Part shown: positions 26,385 to 26,388 of the stretch, piece after piece | Numbering within the stretch: position 1 is the first letter of the stretch | Layout of the letters: each line of letters opens with the position of its first letter | DNA from: an uncultured Clostridia bacterium | Lineage (GTDB): Bacteria; Bacillota; Clostridia; TANB77; CAG-508 | Direction of reading: 5' to 3' | NCBI GenBank assembly: GCA_944392065.1 | Contig: CALXVO010000003.1 | Coordinates: forward strand, 1 to 26,388 | DNA length: 26,388 nt | Notes under the pieces: model-generated | The model's input: only the letters and a program-made list of their open reading frames with translations | Told to the model about the DNA's origin: nothing | Database searches by the model: none | Position numbers and translations under genes: made by a program

Positions 26385-26388
26385 ATTT

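Overview
The window looks like the chromosome of a low-GC, endospore-lineage Firmicute, most likely a member of the Clostridia. The evidence is AT-rich sequence with AGGAGG-type ribosome binding sites, standard stop usage, a SpoIIP gene, a T-box upstream of thrS, and the Firmicutes order recJ-rel-MBL hydrolase-hisS. All supported genes lie on the + strand. No tRNA, rRNA, CRISPR array or transposase gene was seen.

Layout. 1-1788: end of gatA and all of gatB (tRNA amidotransferase), separated by a hairpin element. 1784-2231: two long foldback elements back to back; the second is flanked by a 7-bp direct duplication and so looks like a MITE. 2313-9520: an ABC exporter pair (ATPase plus large FtsX-type permease) followed 10 bp later by addA, which carries a one-base insertion inside the Walker A motif. 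9673-15770: recJ, rel, a metallo-beta-lactamase-fold hydrolase and hisS, ending at a clear terminator. 16000-18536: spoIIP and pgi. 18696-21066: a promoter, a threonine T-box leader, a 35-bp perfect inverted repeat and thrS. 21124-23460: a large uncharacterised coiled-coil protein.

23478-24243 is the most interesting region: a complete type III toxin-antitoxin locus of the ToxIN/AbiQ class. It has a strong promoter, a leader hairpin, four tandem copies of a 38-nt antitoxin RNA unit (the third expanded to 54 nt, the last partial), an attenuating terminator, and a 162-codon ToxN/AbiQ-family endoribonuclease gene. The motif that holds the catalytic Ser/Thr in described ToxN proteins reads Glu-His here.

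24342-26034 is recN with its own promoter and a candidate LexA operator. 26035-26388 holds another foldback element with a heptamer tandem array, and a promoter reading out of the window.

The genes are mostly translation (gatAB, hisS, thrS), stringent response (rel) and DNA repair (addA, recJ, recN). The gaps are unusually rich in palindromic, probably mobile or REP-like elements, including three that share a GGGGAC core.
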